Shown here piece by piece: positions 38,761 to 45,896 of a DNA stretch of 64,000 nucleotides. Where the stretch lies: assembly GCF_001701025.1 (NCBI RefSeq), contig NZ_CP016793.1:7316001-7380000 (forward strand), given 5' to 3'. Position numbers and translations under genes: made by a program. The notes beneath the pieces were generated by a model that had not been told where the DNA came from, made no database searches, and was given only the letters and a program-made list of their open reading frames with translations. Source of the stretch: Lentzea guizhouensis. Its GTDB lineage: Bacteria > Actinomycetota > Actinomycetes > Mycobacteriales > Pseudonocardiaceae. Every line of letters starts with the position of its first letter. Position 1 is the stretch's first letter.

Positions 38761-39749
38761 GAAGTCCTCCGTTGGACTCGGCCGACGCCCGCGCCCGCGG
38801 TGACGAGCGCTGGTACGTCGGCGGCGTTGTCGAGCGAGTAGGCGTAGTAGGTGCGGGGTTCGACGACGGTGCCGAGGGTCTGCGGGACACCGGAGCCGAC
38901 GTAGACGTTGCCGCGCTCCACCACGCGGCCGGGTCCGCTCTTGTCGTAGCCGGACAGGACCGGGCGGGCGACGTTCTCGAAGTAGTTGGCCTCGACCAGC
39001 ACCCCGGCGTCCTCTGTGGACGCGACGCCGTAGAGGGAGTTGCCGCGGTAGTAGTTGTTGTAGACGTGCACGGGCTCGCCGAACCGCACGCGCGGGTGCC
39101 GCTGGTCGGTGCGGTCGAAGAAGTTGTGGTGGTAGGTGACGCGCAGCTTGCCGCGGTCGGCGGTGTAGGTGTCGGAGTGGCCCAGCAGCGCGGCCTTGCT
39201 GTGGTCGTGGAAGTGGTTCCACGACACCGTGACGTAGTCGGACTGCCGCTTGATGTCGAGCAGGCCGTCGAAGCCGCGCGACAGGTCGCAGTGGTCGATC
39301 CACACGTGGTGCGCGGAGTTGGTGACGCTGATGGAGTCGTCCGAGGCGCCGGTGAAGCGCAGGTTGCGGATGATCACGTTGTTGCCGGGGCGGGTGGTCG
39401 AGCCCAGCTGCAGCCCGCCGCCGGTGATCTCGGCGGTGGAGCCGATCCCGAGGATCGTCTTGTTCGCGACGACGGTCAGCATGTCGTCGACCTCGATGCG
39501 GCCGGACACCGAGATGACGCAGGGCTCCTTGCGCCCGACGTAGTCCCGCAGCGCCTCCGCGGTCGTCACGGTGACGGCTTGGCCGCCCGCGCCGCCGGTC
39601 GTCCCGTTCTGGCCCAGCGCGGTCACGCCCGCGAAGCCGTCGGCCACGGCGTCGGCGGCCAGGTCGGCCCACGCGGCGCGTGACGCGGTGGCGGCGAAGG
39701 CGGTCAGCGCCGCGCCCGCGAGCAGCCGACGTCGGTTGATGGGGCTCAT
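38757..39749 (-). CDS. Secreted pectate lyase, family PL1 (copy B)
   Basis: 330 residues. The signal peptide begins MSPINRRRLLAGAALTAFAA, with a twin-arginine motif, so unlike copies A and C this enzyme probably leaves by the Tat pathway. The mature part repeats GFAGVTALGQNGTTGGAGG, with VWIDHCDLS at the Ca site and RHPRVRFG at the catalytic arginine. It is the middle gene of the operon, separated by 13 bases from copy C and overlapping copy A. Confidence 0.93.
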   Translation of the reverse strand: MSPINRRRLLAGAALTAFAATASRAAWADLAADAVADGFAGVTALGQNGTTGGAGGQAVTVTTAEALRDYVGRKEPCVISVSGRIEVDDMLTVVANKTILGIGSTAEITGGGLQLGSTTRPGNNVIIRNLRFTGASDDSISVTNSAHHVWIDHCDLSRGFDGLLDIKRQSDYVTVSWNHFHDHSKAALLGHSDTYTADRGKLRVTYHHNFFDRTDQRHPRVRFGEPVHVYNNYYRGNSLYGVASTEDAGVLVEANYFENVARPVLSGYDKSGPGRVVERGNVYVGSGVPQTLGTVVEPRTYYAYSLDNAADVPALVTAGAGVGRVQRRTS

Positions 39750-39762
39750 GTGCCCGTCCTCC

Positions 39763-40785
39763 TCAGACTCGGCCGACACCCGCACCGGCGGGCACGACAG
39801 TCGGGACCTCGGCGGCCCGGTGCGGTGTGTAGGCGTAGTAGGTGCGCGGCTCGACGACGGTCCCGCGCACCTCGATCTCGTGGTTGCACTCGACGAGCAC
39901 GTTGTCCCTGGCGACCATCCGGCCGAGATCACCGCTGAAGTCGACCCGGCCGGGGTTGTTGACGCTGAAGAAGTAGTTGCCCTCCAGCACCACGCCCGCG
40001 TTCATCGCCGACGCGACGCCGTAACTGTTGTCCCGGTAGTAGTTGTTGTAGACGTGCACCGACTCGCCGAAGCGGACTCGCGGGTTGCGTTGATCGGAAC
40101 CGTCGAAGTAGTTGTGGTGGTAGGTCACCCTGAGACGCCCCACGTCCTGCGCCGAGTTGTCGTCGTCGTGCCCGAGCAACAACGTCTTGTCGTGGTCGTG
40201 GAACCTGTTCCAGGAAACGGTGATGAAATCGGACCCGCGTTTGATGTCGACGGCGCCGTCGTCACCGTTGGAGAAGTCGTTGTGGTCGATCCAGATGTGG
40301 TGGCTGAACATCTGCACGTTGATCAGGTCATCGGTGGCGCCGGTGATCGACAGGTTCCGGATGATCACGTTGTGCACCGCGTTCGCGGGCGGCGAGACCA
40401 CGTCGTCGTCCACCGGGAGCCCGATGTTCAGCCCGCCGCCGACCAGCCGGGCGTCCGCGCCGAGGCCGACGATCGTCTTGTCGGAAGCGACGTCGTGCAT
40501 CCCGTCGCTGGTGCCGGTGGACAGCGTGATCGTGCCGCGGACCTGCACCACCAGTGGCTCTGGCCGAGCGATGTAGTCCAGGAACTGCGCGGTCGTCGTC
40601 GCCGTGACCACCGCGCCCCCCGCCCCGCCGGTGGTTCCGACCTGGCCCAGCGCGGTCACCCCGGCGAACCCGTCGGCGGCAGGCCCGGCCGCGGTGGCGG
40701 GCGGTGCCGCGATCGTGGCGGCCACGACGGCCACCACCACCGCGACCCGTGCGAGGGCGCGTTCGTACCCGACGTGCGTCCGCAT
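39763..40785 (-). CDS. Secreted pectate lyase, family PL1 (copy C)
   Basis: 340 residues from ATG 40785 after AAAGGA. A long signal peptide (ERALARVAVVVAVVAATIAA) is followed by GFAGVTALGQVGTTGGAGG, the Ca-site motif IWIDHNDFS and RNPRVRFG. It is the first gene of the three-gene pectate-lyase operon. Its own promoter and a palindromic operator are visible upstream. It shares most motifs with copies A and B, so the set arose by tandem duplication. Confidence 0.93.
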   Translation of the reverse strand: MRTHVGYERALARVAVVVAVVAATIAAPPATAAGPAADGFAGVTALGQVGTTGGAGGAVVTATTTAQFLDYIARPEPLVVQVRGTITLSTGTSDGMHDVASDKTIVGLGADARLVGGGLNIGLPVDDDVVSPPANAVHNVIIRNLSITGATDDLINVQMFSHHIWIDHNDFSNGDDGAVDIKRGSDFITVSWNRFHDHDKTLLLGHDDDNSAQDVGRLRVTYHHNYFDGSDQRNPRVRFGESVHVYNNYYRDNSYGVASAMNAGVVLEGNYFFSVNNPGRVDFSGDLGRMVARDNVLVECNHEIEVRGTVVEPRTYYAYTPHRAAEVPTVVPAGAGVGRV

Positions 40786-40852
40786 TTGGGTGGTCCTTTC
40801 GCGAATACGGCCTGCGTGGCGGCGGCGTTGGAAAACCGCTTTCCTGATTCGG

Positions 40853-40882
40853 ACCATAAGACCTGTGTTTCCGGCGTGTCAA
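40853..40882 (-). promoter_or_regulatory. Sigma-70-type promoter of the pectate lyase operon
   Basis: On the minus strand TTGACA (40882-40877) and TATGGT (40858-40853) are spaced by 18 bases, a near-consensus promoter, about 70 bases before the copy C start codon. An imperfect GGAAA...TTTCC repeat (40830-40844) lies near the expected start of transcription. Confidence 0.75.
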
Positions 40883-40890
40883 CGTCGCAT

Positions 40891-40918
40891 CACGTATGCG
40901 AACCGGTTCACATACGTG
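40891..40918. promoter_or_regulatory. 28-base palindromic operator of the pectate lyase operon
   Basis: CACGTATG at 40891-40898 and CATACGTG at 40911-40918 are exact inverted repeats, and the centre GAACCGGTTC (40900-40909) is a perfect palindrome. Only one symmetric base pair mismatches in the whole 28 bases. A central CCGG flanked by AA/TT is typical of LacI-family sites. It lies 8 bases upstream of the -35 hexamer. Confidence 0.72.
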
Positions 40919-41057
40919 GCCTTTTCGATCGCTTTCCGGCGCTGATCGGATGGTCCTTTCGGTCGATCAATTCGAGGTTGTGGAGAATAGCGTCGAATGT
41001 GTTCGACTGGAGCGGGTGACACCTTAGGCCCGGTGATGGCCCTGTTGATCAATGGCA

Positions 41058-41114
41058 AAGCCCTTGGCTTGATCATCCCTCGTGCGACAGAGAGGAAGAT
41101 CAGGCCAAGGGCTT
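41058..41114 (-). terminator. Hairpin downstream of pectate lyase D
   Basis: AAGCCCTTGGC (41058-41068) pairs exactly with GCCAAGGGCTT (41104-41114), and the arms extend inward as TTGATC/GATCAG around a 23-base loop. It starts about 37 bases past the stop of the minus-strand lyase gene. A terminator is the simplest reading, although the long loop is unusual. Confidence 0.6.
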
Positions 41115-41150
41115 CAGTTGATCGGTGTGTTCACCGCACCTCTGGGACTC

Positions 41151-42254
41151 CTAGCAGCTGCCGTCCGACTCCTTCAGGCCCGTGTTGGCGCCCGCAGTGC
41201 GGCTCACGACGTTCGGCACGCAGGCGGCCTGGTCGAGGGTGAAGCTGTAGGGCACGGAGACTGAGGTGGTGGACTTGACGTCGGGACCGGCGGGCTTGTG
41301 ATCGCTGCTCGGCGCGGACCACGTCACGTTGTCGAAGACGTTGCCGCTGACCTGCCAGTAGCCGGCCTCGGTGGTGTAGAAGGTGCCCAGGACGTCACGG
41401 GAGTTCTTGAAGTAGTTGTTGTCCACTTTGGCCTTGGCGCCTGCCCGCGAGTTGATGCCGGACTCGTTCAGGCTCACATAGTGGTTGTTGTACATGTGGG
41501 CGATGCCGCCTCGCAGCAACGGCGCCCGGGAGTCGATGTTCTCGTACAGGTTGTGGTGGTAGGTGATGAACCCGTTCGAGCGGTCGCTCTCGCTGGACCC
41601 GACCAGCCCGCCGCGACCGGAGTTGCGCAGGGTGCTGTAGGACAGGGTCACGTACTGGGTGTTGTTCTTCATGTCGAACAGGCCGTCATAGCCTTCCGGC
41701 TCACCGCCCGACGCCAGGAGGTTGACGTGGTCGACCCAGACGTTGCGGACGTTGCTCTCCATCCCGATGGCGTCGCCGCCGTTCGACGTGGGAGAGCCCG
41801 ACTTCTTGACGTTCCGCACGGTCACGTTCCGGATGATGATGTTGCGGGACTCGCGGATGTGGATGCCCAACTGGTCGAAGACGGCCCCGCCGCCGACACC
41901 GATGATGGTGACGTTGCTGATCCGCTTGAGCTCGATCACGCCGGCCGCGGTCTCACAGCTGTTGCCCGAGACCTTGGCGGTGTTGCCGTGGTTGATCGTG
42001 CCCGACACCTCGATGATGATCGGCGTGCTGCTGCTCGCCCGGCCGCACAGGGCCTGGTGGATCTGAGTTCCCGTGGTGGCCCGGACCGTCGCCCCGCCCT
42101 GGCCGCCGGTGGTCCCGCCGTTCTGGGACGCGTAGCCGGTCGCGACGCCGGCCGCCGCCGACGCCGGTGACACCGCCAGCACCGCGCTGGTCGAAGTCGT
42201 GACGGCCAACGCGGCCACGATCGCGGGGATCCGCCACGCGACTGATCGTTTCAT
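41151..42254 (-). CDS. Secreted pectate lyase, family PL1 (copy D)
   Basis: 367 residues with a Sec signal peptide (AIVAALAVTTSTSAVLAVSP). It is more distant from the other three. The mature start is GYASQNGGTTGGQGG, the Ca-site motif is VWVDHVNLL, the catalytic motif is RAPLLRGG, and four Cys likely form disulfides. The start follows AGGAG. It is monocistronic, with its own promoter and a LacI-type operator over the start site, so it is controlled separately from the A-C operon but probably by the same type of sugar signal. Confidence 0.93.
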   Translation of the reverse strand: MKRSVAWRIPAIVAALAVTTSTSAVLAVSPASAAAGVATGYASQNGGTTGGQGGATVRATTGTQIHQALCGRASSSTPIIIEVSGTINHGNTAKVSGNSCETAAGVIELKRISNVTIIGVGGGAVFDQLGIHIRESRNIIIRNVTVRNVKKSGSPTSNGGDAIGMESNVRNVWVDHVNLLASGGEPEGYDGLFDMKNNTQYVTLSYSTLRNSGRGGLVGSSESDRSNGFITYHHNLYENIDSRAPLLRGGIAHMYNNHYVSLNESGINSRAGAKAKVDNNYFKNSRDVLGTFYTTEAGYWQVSGNVFDNVTWSAPSSDHKPAGPDVKSTTSVSVPYSFTLDQAACVPNVVSRTAGANTGLKESDGSC

Positions 42255-42416
42255 TTCATCTCCTGCGTCCTTGAAGGTTGAACGGGTGGCCCTGCTCGTC
42301 GGCAGCGTGGTGAGCCGGCGCTTTCGAAGCAGGCCGACGCCCGTGCCGCACCGGTTGATTGCACCGGTGATGTCATTCCGACAAGCTGATCGTGGTGGCG
42401 GCCGGAATCAGCCTTA

Positions 42417-42463
42417 CTGGGAACGCTCCCAGCGAGTATTGCGCAACATTGCGTGACAGGCAA
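42417..42463 (-). promoter_or_regulatory. Promoter with LacI/CebR-like operator for pectate lyase D
   Basis: On the minus strand TTGCCT (42463-42458) and AATACT (42440-42435) have an ideal 17-base spacer. Two bases further lies CTGGGAACGCTCCCAG (42417-42432), a palindrome with one mismatched pair that closely resembles the TGGGAGCGCTCCCA boxes of CebR-type LacI repressors. Its position just after the -10 would block transcription start. Confidence 0.75.
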
Positions 42464-42864
42464 TAAAATTCACGTGCGTGAACACCGGGCGCCGTGATTG
42501 CGCGAGGACGATGCGCCTTCCGGTTACCGACCGGCTGATTCATGGACATGAATAACGGGTGGATGCCCGCGGTTTCGAGTATTCGAATCGAACGAGCCGC
42601 ACCGTTCGACTGGAAAGGCACACCGGGGTCCCGCGCACGGTGGAGGCACTGCGCGCGGCGGCAGCCCACCGCGGAGCCTGATCCGGCCGCGCGCCGGGCG
42701 GGTGCGGTGTCGAGCGCTCCGCTCCTGGCGGGTGCGGACCTGGTCGAGTGCATGGACTACCACGCCCCTGAAGCCGCACCCCGGCTGCCCGAGATTTCGC
42801 GGCAAATGGTAGATCGTGATTTTGCGGCACAAGAACTCATTTTGCTGATCACGCAGAAATGGTG
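42464..42864. other. Intergenic region without a supported gene
   Basis: About 400 bases between the divergent promoters of pectate lyase D and the DUF5994 gene. It alternates AT-rich patches (42540-42600, 42800-42860) with GC-rich sequence. Open frames exist on both strands, but none has a credible start, ribosome binding site or recognisable protein. Confidence 0.45.
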
Positions 42865-42970
42865 TAGTCTCAATTTTGTCGAGAGCATCTCGCACGCGGG
42901 CACTCAAGCTCACGTCGCACTTGGCGAAACCTGAACCGGTCCTCTTCGGGCCGGAGACGGGAGTCCCGGC
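42865..42970 (+). promoter_or_regulatory. Conserved DUF5994 leader, copy 1
   Basis: From the -10 box TAGTCT (42865) to the ATG, this 106-base stretch aligns without gaps to the leader of the DUF5994-like gene at 52496-52601 on the opposite strand, with 84 of 106 bases identical by hand count. A TTGCTG -35 lies 17 bases before the -10. The leader holds a 32-codon frame from TTG (42876) whose TGA overlaps the DUF5994 ATG. It also holds a CCGGTCC...GGGCCGG stem and GGGAG near the start codon. Confidence 0.7.
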
Positions 42971-43504
42971 ATGACGTCGGCTCCTCACCTTTCCATCGCC
43001 CCTCCGGCCGTCACGGCCAGCGAGCAGCCTCGGTGTCCGCTGCGATTGCGGTTGCGGCCGAAGGCGCTCACCACGGGGTATGTCGACGGTGCCTGGTGGC
43101 CGCGTTCCCGGGACCTCGCCGCCGAACTGCCCGCGCTGCTCGCGGTGCTGGCAGTTCGGCTGGGCGAGATCCCGCGGGTGAGCTACAACCTGACCGAGTG
43201 GGACACCGCGCCCAGGCAGATCGCAGTGGACGGCCTCCGGGTGCGGCTCAGCGGGTTCTGGTCCAGGCCGGCGCACACCGTGGACGTCGTCGCGGGGGAC
43301 CGGCGCCGCCTGACGTTGCTCCTCGTCCCGCCGGACACCGAACCTTCCACCGCCCACCACGCCATGATGTGCGCTGCCGAGAGGGAGAACGTCGACGCTG
43401 TCGAGGTCCTGCTCCGCGGCACCACGACGAGTGAGTCCACAGTGGATTCAGCGGGTGCGGGCAGCAGCTGCGTACCCGAACAGACGTTTCAAGGAGCTCG
43501 ATGA
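42971..43504 (+). CDS. DUF5994 family protein
   Basis: 177 residues. The core RLRLRPKALTTGYVDGAWWP, then RVSYNLTEWDTAPRQIAVDG and RRLTLLLVPPDTEPSTA, match DUF5994, a soluble actinobacterial family of unknown role that often lies among stress and ANTAR-type genes. It is the first gene of a three-gene operon (stop overlapping the next ATG) and is preceded by the conserved leader. A shorter relative with the same leader lies at 52202. Confidence 0.82.
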   Translation: MTSAPHLSIAPPAVTASEQPRCPLRLRLRPKALTTGYVDGAWWPRSRDLAAELPALLAVLAVRLGEIPRVSYNLTEWDTAPRQIAVDGLRVRLSGFWSRPAHTVDVVAGDRRRLTLLLVPPDTEPSTAHHAMMCAAERENVDAVEVLLRGTTTSESTVDSAGAGSSCVPEQTFQGAR

Positions 43505-43662
43505 CCACGACGACGCACACGCACACGTCCGCGTATGAGCGCAGGCTCAAGATGGTGCAGGACGTGCTGACCGACCGGACCGAGCTCGCAGGCGAGCCCG
43601 CACGGGATCTCGCGGTGCGCGTGCTGAGCGCGCTGGACCACATACCCGAGCGAGTGCGGTGA
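43501..43662 (+). CDS. Small helical protein (DUF6307-like, 53 aa)
   Basis: 53 residues: a Thr/His-rich start (TTTTHTHTSAYERRLKMVQD), then one amphipathic helical region ending in VRVLSALDHIPERVR. It resembles the short DUF6307-type actinobacterial proteins; this assignment is from memory. Both ends overlap neighbours by four bases, so it is the middle gene of a translationally coupled operon with the DUF5994 and transglutaminase-fold genes. Confidence 0.65.
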   Translation: MTTTTHTHTSAYERRLKMVQDVLTDRTELAGEPARDLAVRVLSALDHIPERVR

Positions 43663-44528
43663 ACTCGCGCCACTACGGCACTGGCGCGGCACAGCTGACG
43701 TGGGGCACCCGACTGCTCCGCGTCGGTTGTGCGTTCACGTATCGAGCCGAGGTTCCCACACCTGCGGTGTTCCTCGTGCGGCCGCTGCGGAGTGCGGACG
43801 TCCGGGTGAGCCAGGAGAACCTGGACGTGAAGCCGGACGTCCCGATGCGGCACCACCTCGACCTGTACGGCAACCGCAACACCCGTGTCGTGCTTCCGGT
43901 CGGTTTGTCCACAGTGCACTTCAGCGCGTGGGTGGACGTGCCGGACAGGGCGGAGGACGTGGACGAGACCGTGCCGGAGACGCCGCCCGACGGACTTCCG
44001 GACGACGTGTTGCTGTACACGTTGCCCAGCCGGTACTGCGTGTCCGACGTGCTGGGCGACGAGGCGTGGTCGCGGTTCGGTGCCCATCCACCCGGCTACG
44101 GCCGGGTGCGGGAGATCTGCCGGCACGTCCACGAGTCGCTGAACCTCGGGTACGGCACGTCCACCGCGTTGTCCACGCCGGCCGGCGTCGACGCCGCGGG
44201 TTTCGGGTCGGACCGCGACTTCGCGCACCTGGCGATCTCCTTCTGCCGCGCGCTCAACATTCCCGCTCGGTACGTCGTCGGCTACCTGCCGGACCTGGAC
44301 GTGCCGCCCGGTGACGCGGTGATGGACTTCGCGGCGTGGGTGGAGGTCTGGCTGGGCGACCGCTGGTGGACCTTCGACCCGCGCAACAACGAGCTGCGCA
44401 AGGGACGCGTTGTCATCGGCAGGGGTCGCGATGCCGCCGACGTCGCCGTGGTGACCACGTTCGGCGGTCCGAGGTTGGAGTCGGTGGTCGTGCAGGCGGA
44501 AGAGGACCTGGCCCCGTCGTGGCGCTGA
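43659..44528 (+). CDS. Transglutaminase-fold protein lacking the catalytic Cys and His
   Basis: 289 residues with an N-terminal beta domain and a C-terminal transglutaminase core. The core is recognisable as GSDRDFAHLAISFCRALNIP ARYVVGYL and DFAAWVEVWLGDRWWTFDPR. In active members the first motif reads xVCxDFAH and the second DFHAWxEV. Here Asp185 replaces the Cys and Ala225 the His, while Asp240 remains. It is therefore unlikely to be a cysteine protease or cross-linker and may be a binding protein. The GTG overlaps the preceding stop. Confidence 0.8.
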   Translation: MNSRHYGTGAAQLTWGTRLLRVGCAFTYRAEVPTPAVFLVRPLRSADVRVSQENLDVKPDVPMRHHLDLYGNRNTRVVLPVGLSTVHFSAWVDVPDRAEDVDETVPETPPDGLPDDVLLYTLPSRYCVSDVLGDEAWSRFGAHPPGYGRVREICRHVHESLNLGYGTSTALSTPAGVDAAGFGSDRDFAHLAISFCRALNIPARYVVGYLPDLDVPPGDAVMDFAAWVEVWLGDRWWTFDPRNNELRKGRVVIGRGRDAADVAVVTTFGGPRLESVVVQAEEDLAPSWR

Positions 44529-44554
44529 GCGGGAGGTGCCCGCCGAGGAGTAGG

Positions 44555-44845
44555 ATGGAGCTACCGAGGGTACGTCGTGCAGCAGCGCTCAAGCTGGTGC
44601 CGCCTTGGGCGCATCAGGAAGCCCGGTCGTGTTCGGCTGGAGGCGGGAGCGCCGAGATGAACTCGGATCAGCTCTGCACCACTGCGTCATCGCCCACCGC
44701 ATCATCGCCCACCGCGTCTTTCCCCGCCTCACGCGGCGAAAGACTGACCGACGGCCCTCATTTCGCCGGGAGCTGGCGGCCGTTGTCGCCCGGCCCGGCC
44801 GTCATCGGGCCGATGCCCGGCTCACCGATCAGGCGCAAGCGCTGA
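44555..44845 (+). CDS. Doubtful 96-aa reading frame with leader-like start
   Basis: Starts MELPRVRRAAALKLVPPWAH. Its first 32 codons line up with the frame in the conserved DUF5994 leaders (shared L..R..R..ALKL....A..E). The following part contains a short direct repeat (CATCGCCCACCGC twice, 44692-44720) and is Ser/Pro-rich, without a known fold. There is no ribosome binding site. It may be a degenerate third copy of the leader rather than a true gene. Confidence 0.3.
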   Translation: MELPRVRRAAALKLVPPWAHQEARSCSAGGGSAEMNSDQLCTTASSPTASSPTASFPASRGERLTDGPHFAGSWRPLSPGPAVIGPMPGSPIRRKR

Positions 44846-44889
44846 CGGTCTCGTTCTTCCCTTCCCGCAACGACCATCGGAGTGTCCGC

Positions 44890-45033
44890 ATGCCCGAGTC
44901 ACGAACCGCCCCCGACGACAAAGCGAGCTGTGCGGTGTGTCCTCACGCATGGCATGAACACGACCCGCTCGGCGAGCGGTACTGCACGGCGACCACGGCG
45001 TCGGCGCTCACGCGAGGATGCATCTGCGCATGA
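44890..45033 (+). CDS. Small Cys-rich RGCVC-like protein (47 aa)
   Basis: 47 residues with the pattern CAVCPHAWHEHDPLGERYC and the end TRGCICA. Five Cys and three His in such a short chain suggest a zinc-bound knuckle. Short actinobacterial proteins ending RGCVC show the same spacing; the name is from memory and the function is unknown. Its TGA overlaps the ATG of the acetyltransferase gene, so the two are coupled. Confidence 0.65.
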   Translation: MPESRTAPDDKASCAVCPHAWHEHDPLGERYCTATTASALTRGCICA

Positions 45034-45608
45034 CCGTGATGACGAACGTGTTGGCCACCAACCGGTTGACGCTGCGCGATTGGCGTGCCGAGGACGCCGC
45101 GGCCGCGCTGGAGGTCTACGGCCACGCCGAAGTCACCCGCTGGCTCAGCCCGGAGATGGACCAGGTCCCGGACGCGGCGGCCATGAGGTTGTTGCTGCAG
45201 CAGTGGATCGCTGAGAGCGCGCGCGTTCCGGCTCCGGCCGGCCGCTGGGCGGTCGAGCGCAACGCCGACGGTCAGGTGATCGGCGGCGCGCACCTGCTCC
45301 CGCTGCCACCCGGCCGGGAGGACCTGGAGGTCGGCTGGCAGCTGAGGCCTGACGTGTGGGGCCACGGCTACGCCGCCGAGGCCACCCACGCCCTCGCCGG
45401 GTGGGCGTTCGGCCATGACGTGTACGAGGTGTTCGCCGTCGTCCGGCCGGGCGACACGCGCGCCTCGTCGGCCGTCCGGAAGAACGGGATGCACTGGGTC
45501 GGTGAAACCGGGAAGTACTTCGGCCTCGACCTGCAGGTGTTCCGGCTCCGCGTGGCGGACCTCGACGCGAACGCGGCTTCGTCGGCCGGGCGACCCGGCC
45601 GCGACTGA
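45030..45608 (+). CDS. GNAT family N-acetyltransferase
   Basis: 192 residues in the RimJ/RimL-like branch: TNRLTLRDWRAEDAAAALEV at the start, the GWQLRPDVWGHGYAAEATHA acetyl-CoA loop, and VRKNGMHWVGETGKYFGLDL at the end. It acetylates an amine on a protein or small molecule; the substrate is unknown. ATG 45030, overlapping the upstream stop, was preferred over the in-frame ATG at 45018, which would sit inside the previous gene. Confidence 0.86.
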   Translation: MTVMTNVLATNRLTLRDWRAEDAAAALEVYGHAEVTRWLSPEMDQVPDAAAMRLLLQQWIAESARVPAPAGRWAVERNADGQVIGGAHLLPLPPGREDLEVGWQLRPDVWGHGYAAEATHALAGWAFGHDVYEVFAVVRPGDTRASSAVRKNGMHWVGETGKYFGLDLQVFRLRVADLDANAASSAGRPGRD

Positions 45609-45707
45609 CCGGAACGGCGGCAGGCTTTCCGCGTCGGTGCGTTGAGCGGTTCGACGACGGGAAGTGGCCACCCGGTCTGCCGAGCGCGATGAGCCCGGTG
45701 TACTGGT

Positions 45708-45737
45708 CCTGCTCACGACCGTTGGGTCGTGAGCAGG
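45708..45737. terminator. Perfect 13-bp hairpin with GTTG loop
   Basis: CCTGCTCACGACC (45708-45720) is exactly complementary to 45725-45737 with a 4-base loop. It lies between the convergent acetyltransferase and GAF-ANTAR units and is symmetrical, so it can terminate both. Confidence 0.82.
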
Positions 45738-45896
45738 TCTGCGAGTCGCTGCACCCTGCTGGCCTCGTCGACGGTCCTGGAGGCACCGATCGTGAGATGG
45801 CGGGCGGTCTCCTCGCGTGCCTTCAGCCATTCGGACAGCGTGGGCTTGAGGACAGGGCCGCCTTGTTCTCCCCGACGCGGTTGGTGGGCGGGTCAC
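45713..45896 (-). pseudogene. Possible small gene after the ANTAR gene, with a probable frameshift
   Basis: GTG 45896 overlaps the ANTAR stop by four bases and reads VTRPPTASGRTRRP. One base further on (near 45853) another frame continues LKPTLSEWLKAREETARHLT and ends VQRLADLLTTQRS at TGA (45715). The second part has the composition of a real helical protein. Removing one T joins both into about 60 residues. The family is not recognised, and the stop lies inside the terminator hairpin. Confidence 0.4.

Noticed and set aside
37900..40700. CRISPR-like or tandem repeat array
   Set aside because: The recurring blocks are homologous coding motifs of three pectate lyase paralogues, not short regularly spaced repeats.
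42542..42934. A 130-codon plus-strand frame before the DUF5994 gene
   Set aside because: It has no ribosome binding site and its last part is the conserved leader read in one frame. The upstream part shows no similarity to anything recognisable.
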